Source of the DNA: Echinometra lucunter
Lineage: Eukaryota > Echinodermata > Echinoidea > Camarodonta > Echinometridae
Assembly: GCA_029962745.1 (NCBI GenBank)
Contig: CM057153.1
Location: forward strand, 9,492,962-9,556,961
Reading direction: 5' to 3'
Length of the DNA stretch: 64,000 nt
Under the pieces are notes generated by a model, which saw only the letters and a program-made list of their open reading frames with translations, was not told where the DNA came from and made no database searches. This document shows positions 63,240 through 64,000 of this stretch, piece after piece. Position 1 is the stretch's first letter. Each line of letters starts with the position of its first letter. Made by a program: the position numbers and the translations under genes.

Positions 63240-64000
63240 TTATGCCTCCGCCCACCGTAAGTGGTTGCTGGAGGCATTATGTTTTCGGGTCGTCCATCCT
63301 CTGTCCCGTTTTCGTTCTCGCGATAACTTAAGAACCGTTTGACGGATCAACATCAAACTTGGCTCGTGTATGCATATGGAGGGACAATGATCTGATTAGT
63401 TTTTTAGGTCTCGCATTGATTGTGCATCATTGCGCAAGGTCAAAGGTCATAGAGGTCATTATGTACGTAGAAATGGTTCTTTCTCACGATAACTTAACAA
63501 CCATTTGACGGATCAACTTCAGACTTGGTCCATGTATGCATATGGAAGGGACCATAGACATATAATAAATTTACTAGACGAAAAGCAGCACGCGCTTATA
63601 TCATTACGTGAATGGCATTAGGCCCCGCCTCTTTCGGATCATTTGAAGATTGACCTAAGCACCCTTTTTGTTGCATTATTCATATCTACTGCGCGTATGG
63701 CACGTATCACTATTATTATGTACTTTGATTTAATGCGCATTTGTTGCGCATTGATTGTGCATCATTGCGCATGTTTTTAGCTGATGGGCGTAATTAAAAC
63801 ATGCACAAACGCATGCTTGCTCCTCAGAAGCATCTTACAAAATGTTTTATTCATTTCTGCTCATAACTTCATAACTTCATTTCTGCTCAACTTCAAACTT
63901 GGCTGATGTATGCATATGGAAGGGCCAATGATCTGATTAGATTTTGGGGTCTCACGGTCAAAGGTCAAAGGTCATAGAGGTCATTATATACTTGAAAATT
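63240..64000 (+). repeat. Dispersed repeat with about 150-bp subunits, right edge of window
   Basis: GATAACTTAAGAACCGTTTG, GACGGATCAACATCAAACTT, TATGCATATGGAGGGAC and GTCAAAGGTCATAGAGGTCA recur at 63320-63470, 63485-63560 and 63890-64000. The first unit follows CCTCCGCCCACCGTAAGTGG and GGAGGCATTATGTTTTCGGG, a context I recall from other marine invertebrate repeats. In the CAND1 intron after 63104. Confidence 0.75.

Overview
This 64-kb window is animal nuclear DNA, most likely from an echinoderm and probably a sea urchin. The evidence is spliced genes with GT/AG introns, a T-brain/Eomesodermin-type T-box gene, an organic-anion transporter (OATP/SLCO) and a CAND1 gene, set in AT-rich DNA full of short foldback elements, tRNA-derived SINEs, CR1/L2-type LINE pieces and long AAT/GAA/GA microsatellites. 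I infer the clade from the gene complement and repeat style; I could run no search. Two runs of exactly 500 N (26004-26503, 52917-53416) are placeholder-size scaffold joins.

Layout. 1-8270: repeats only, including two of three copies of a segmental duplication. 8273-10967 (-): complete 4-exon short-chain dehydrogenase, 295 aa. 10985-12560: third copy of the duplicated segment, next to the dehydrogenase start codon and carrying a later SINE insertion. 16329-19101 (-): an unrecognised gene, about 407 aa if two short introns are inferred. 22562-24165 (+): a decayed LINE. 28137-32523 (+): the last five exons of T-brain; the exon(s) for the N terminus and first part of the T-box are not visible. 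32880-34060: a degenerate satellite directly downstream of T-brain. 36882-47173 (-): complete 10-exon OATP-type transporter, 675 aa, convergent with T-brain. 43690-44512 (-): a LINE fragment inside an intron of the transporter. 52440-52916: a 48-bp minisatellite running into the second gap. 54475-63104 (+): six internal exons of CAND1, continuing beyond the window.

The genes do not form a pathway: a transcription factor, a membrane transporter, an NAD(P)-dependent oxidoreductase and a cullin-ligase exchange factor are simple neighbours. I found no operon-like or defence-like system, no CRISPR array and no intact autonomous transposon. The most interesting material is structural: two copies of a foldback element packed with GGTGCA/TGCACC palindromes; a set of foldbacks sharing a GTTTCATAAA-type terminus with different interiors; a dispersed repeat that supplies the stop-codon region of two unrelated genes; a decayed duplicate of a CAND1 exon; GC-rich, coding-like islands on the opposite strand of a CAND1 intron; and CT microsatellites that serve as polypyrimidine tracts at several splice acceptors.
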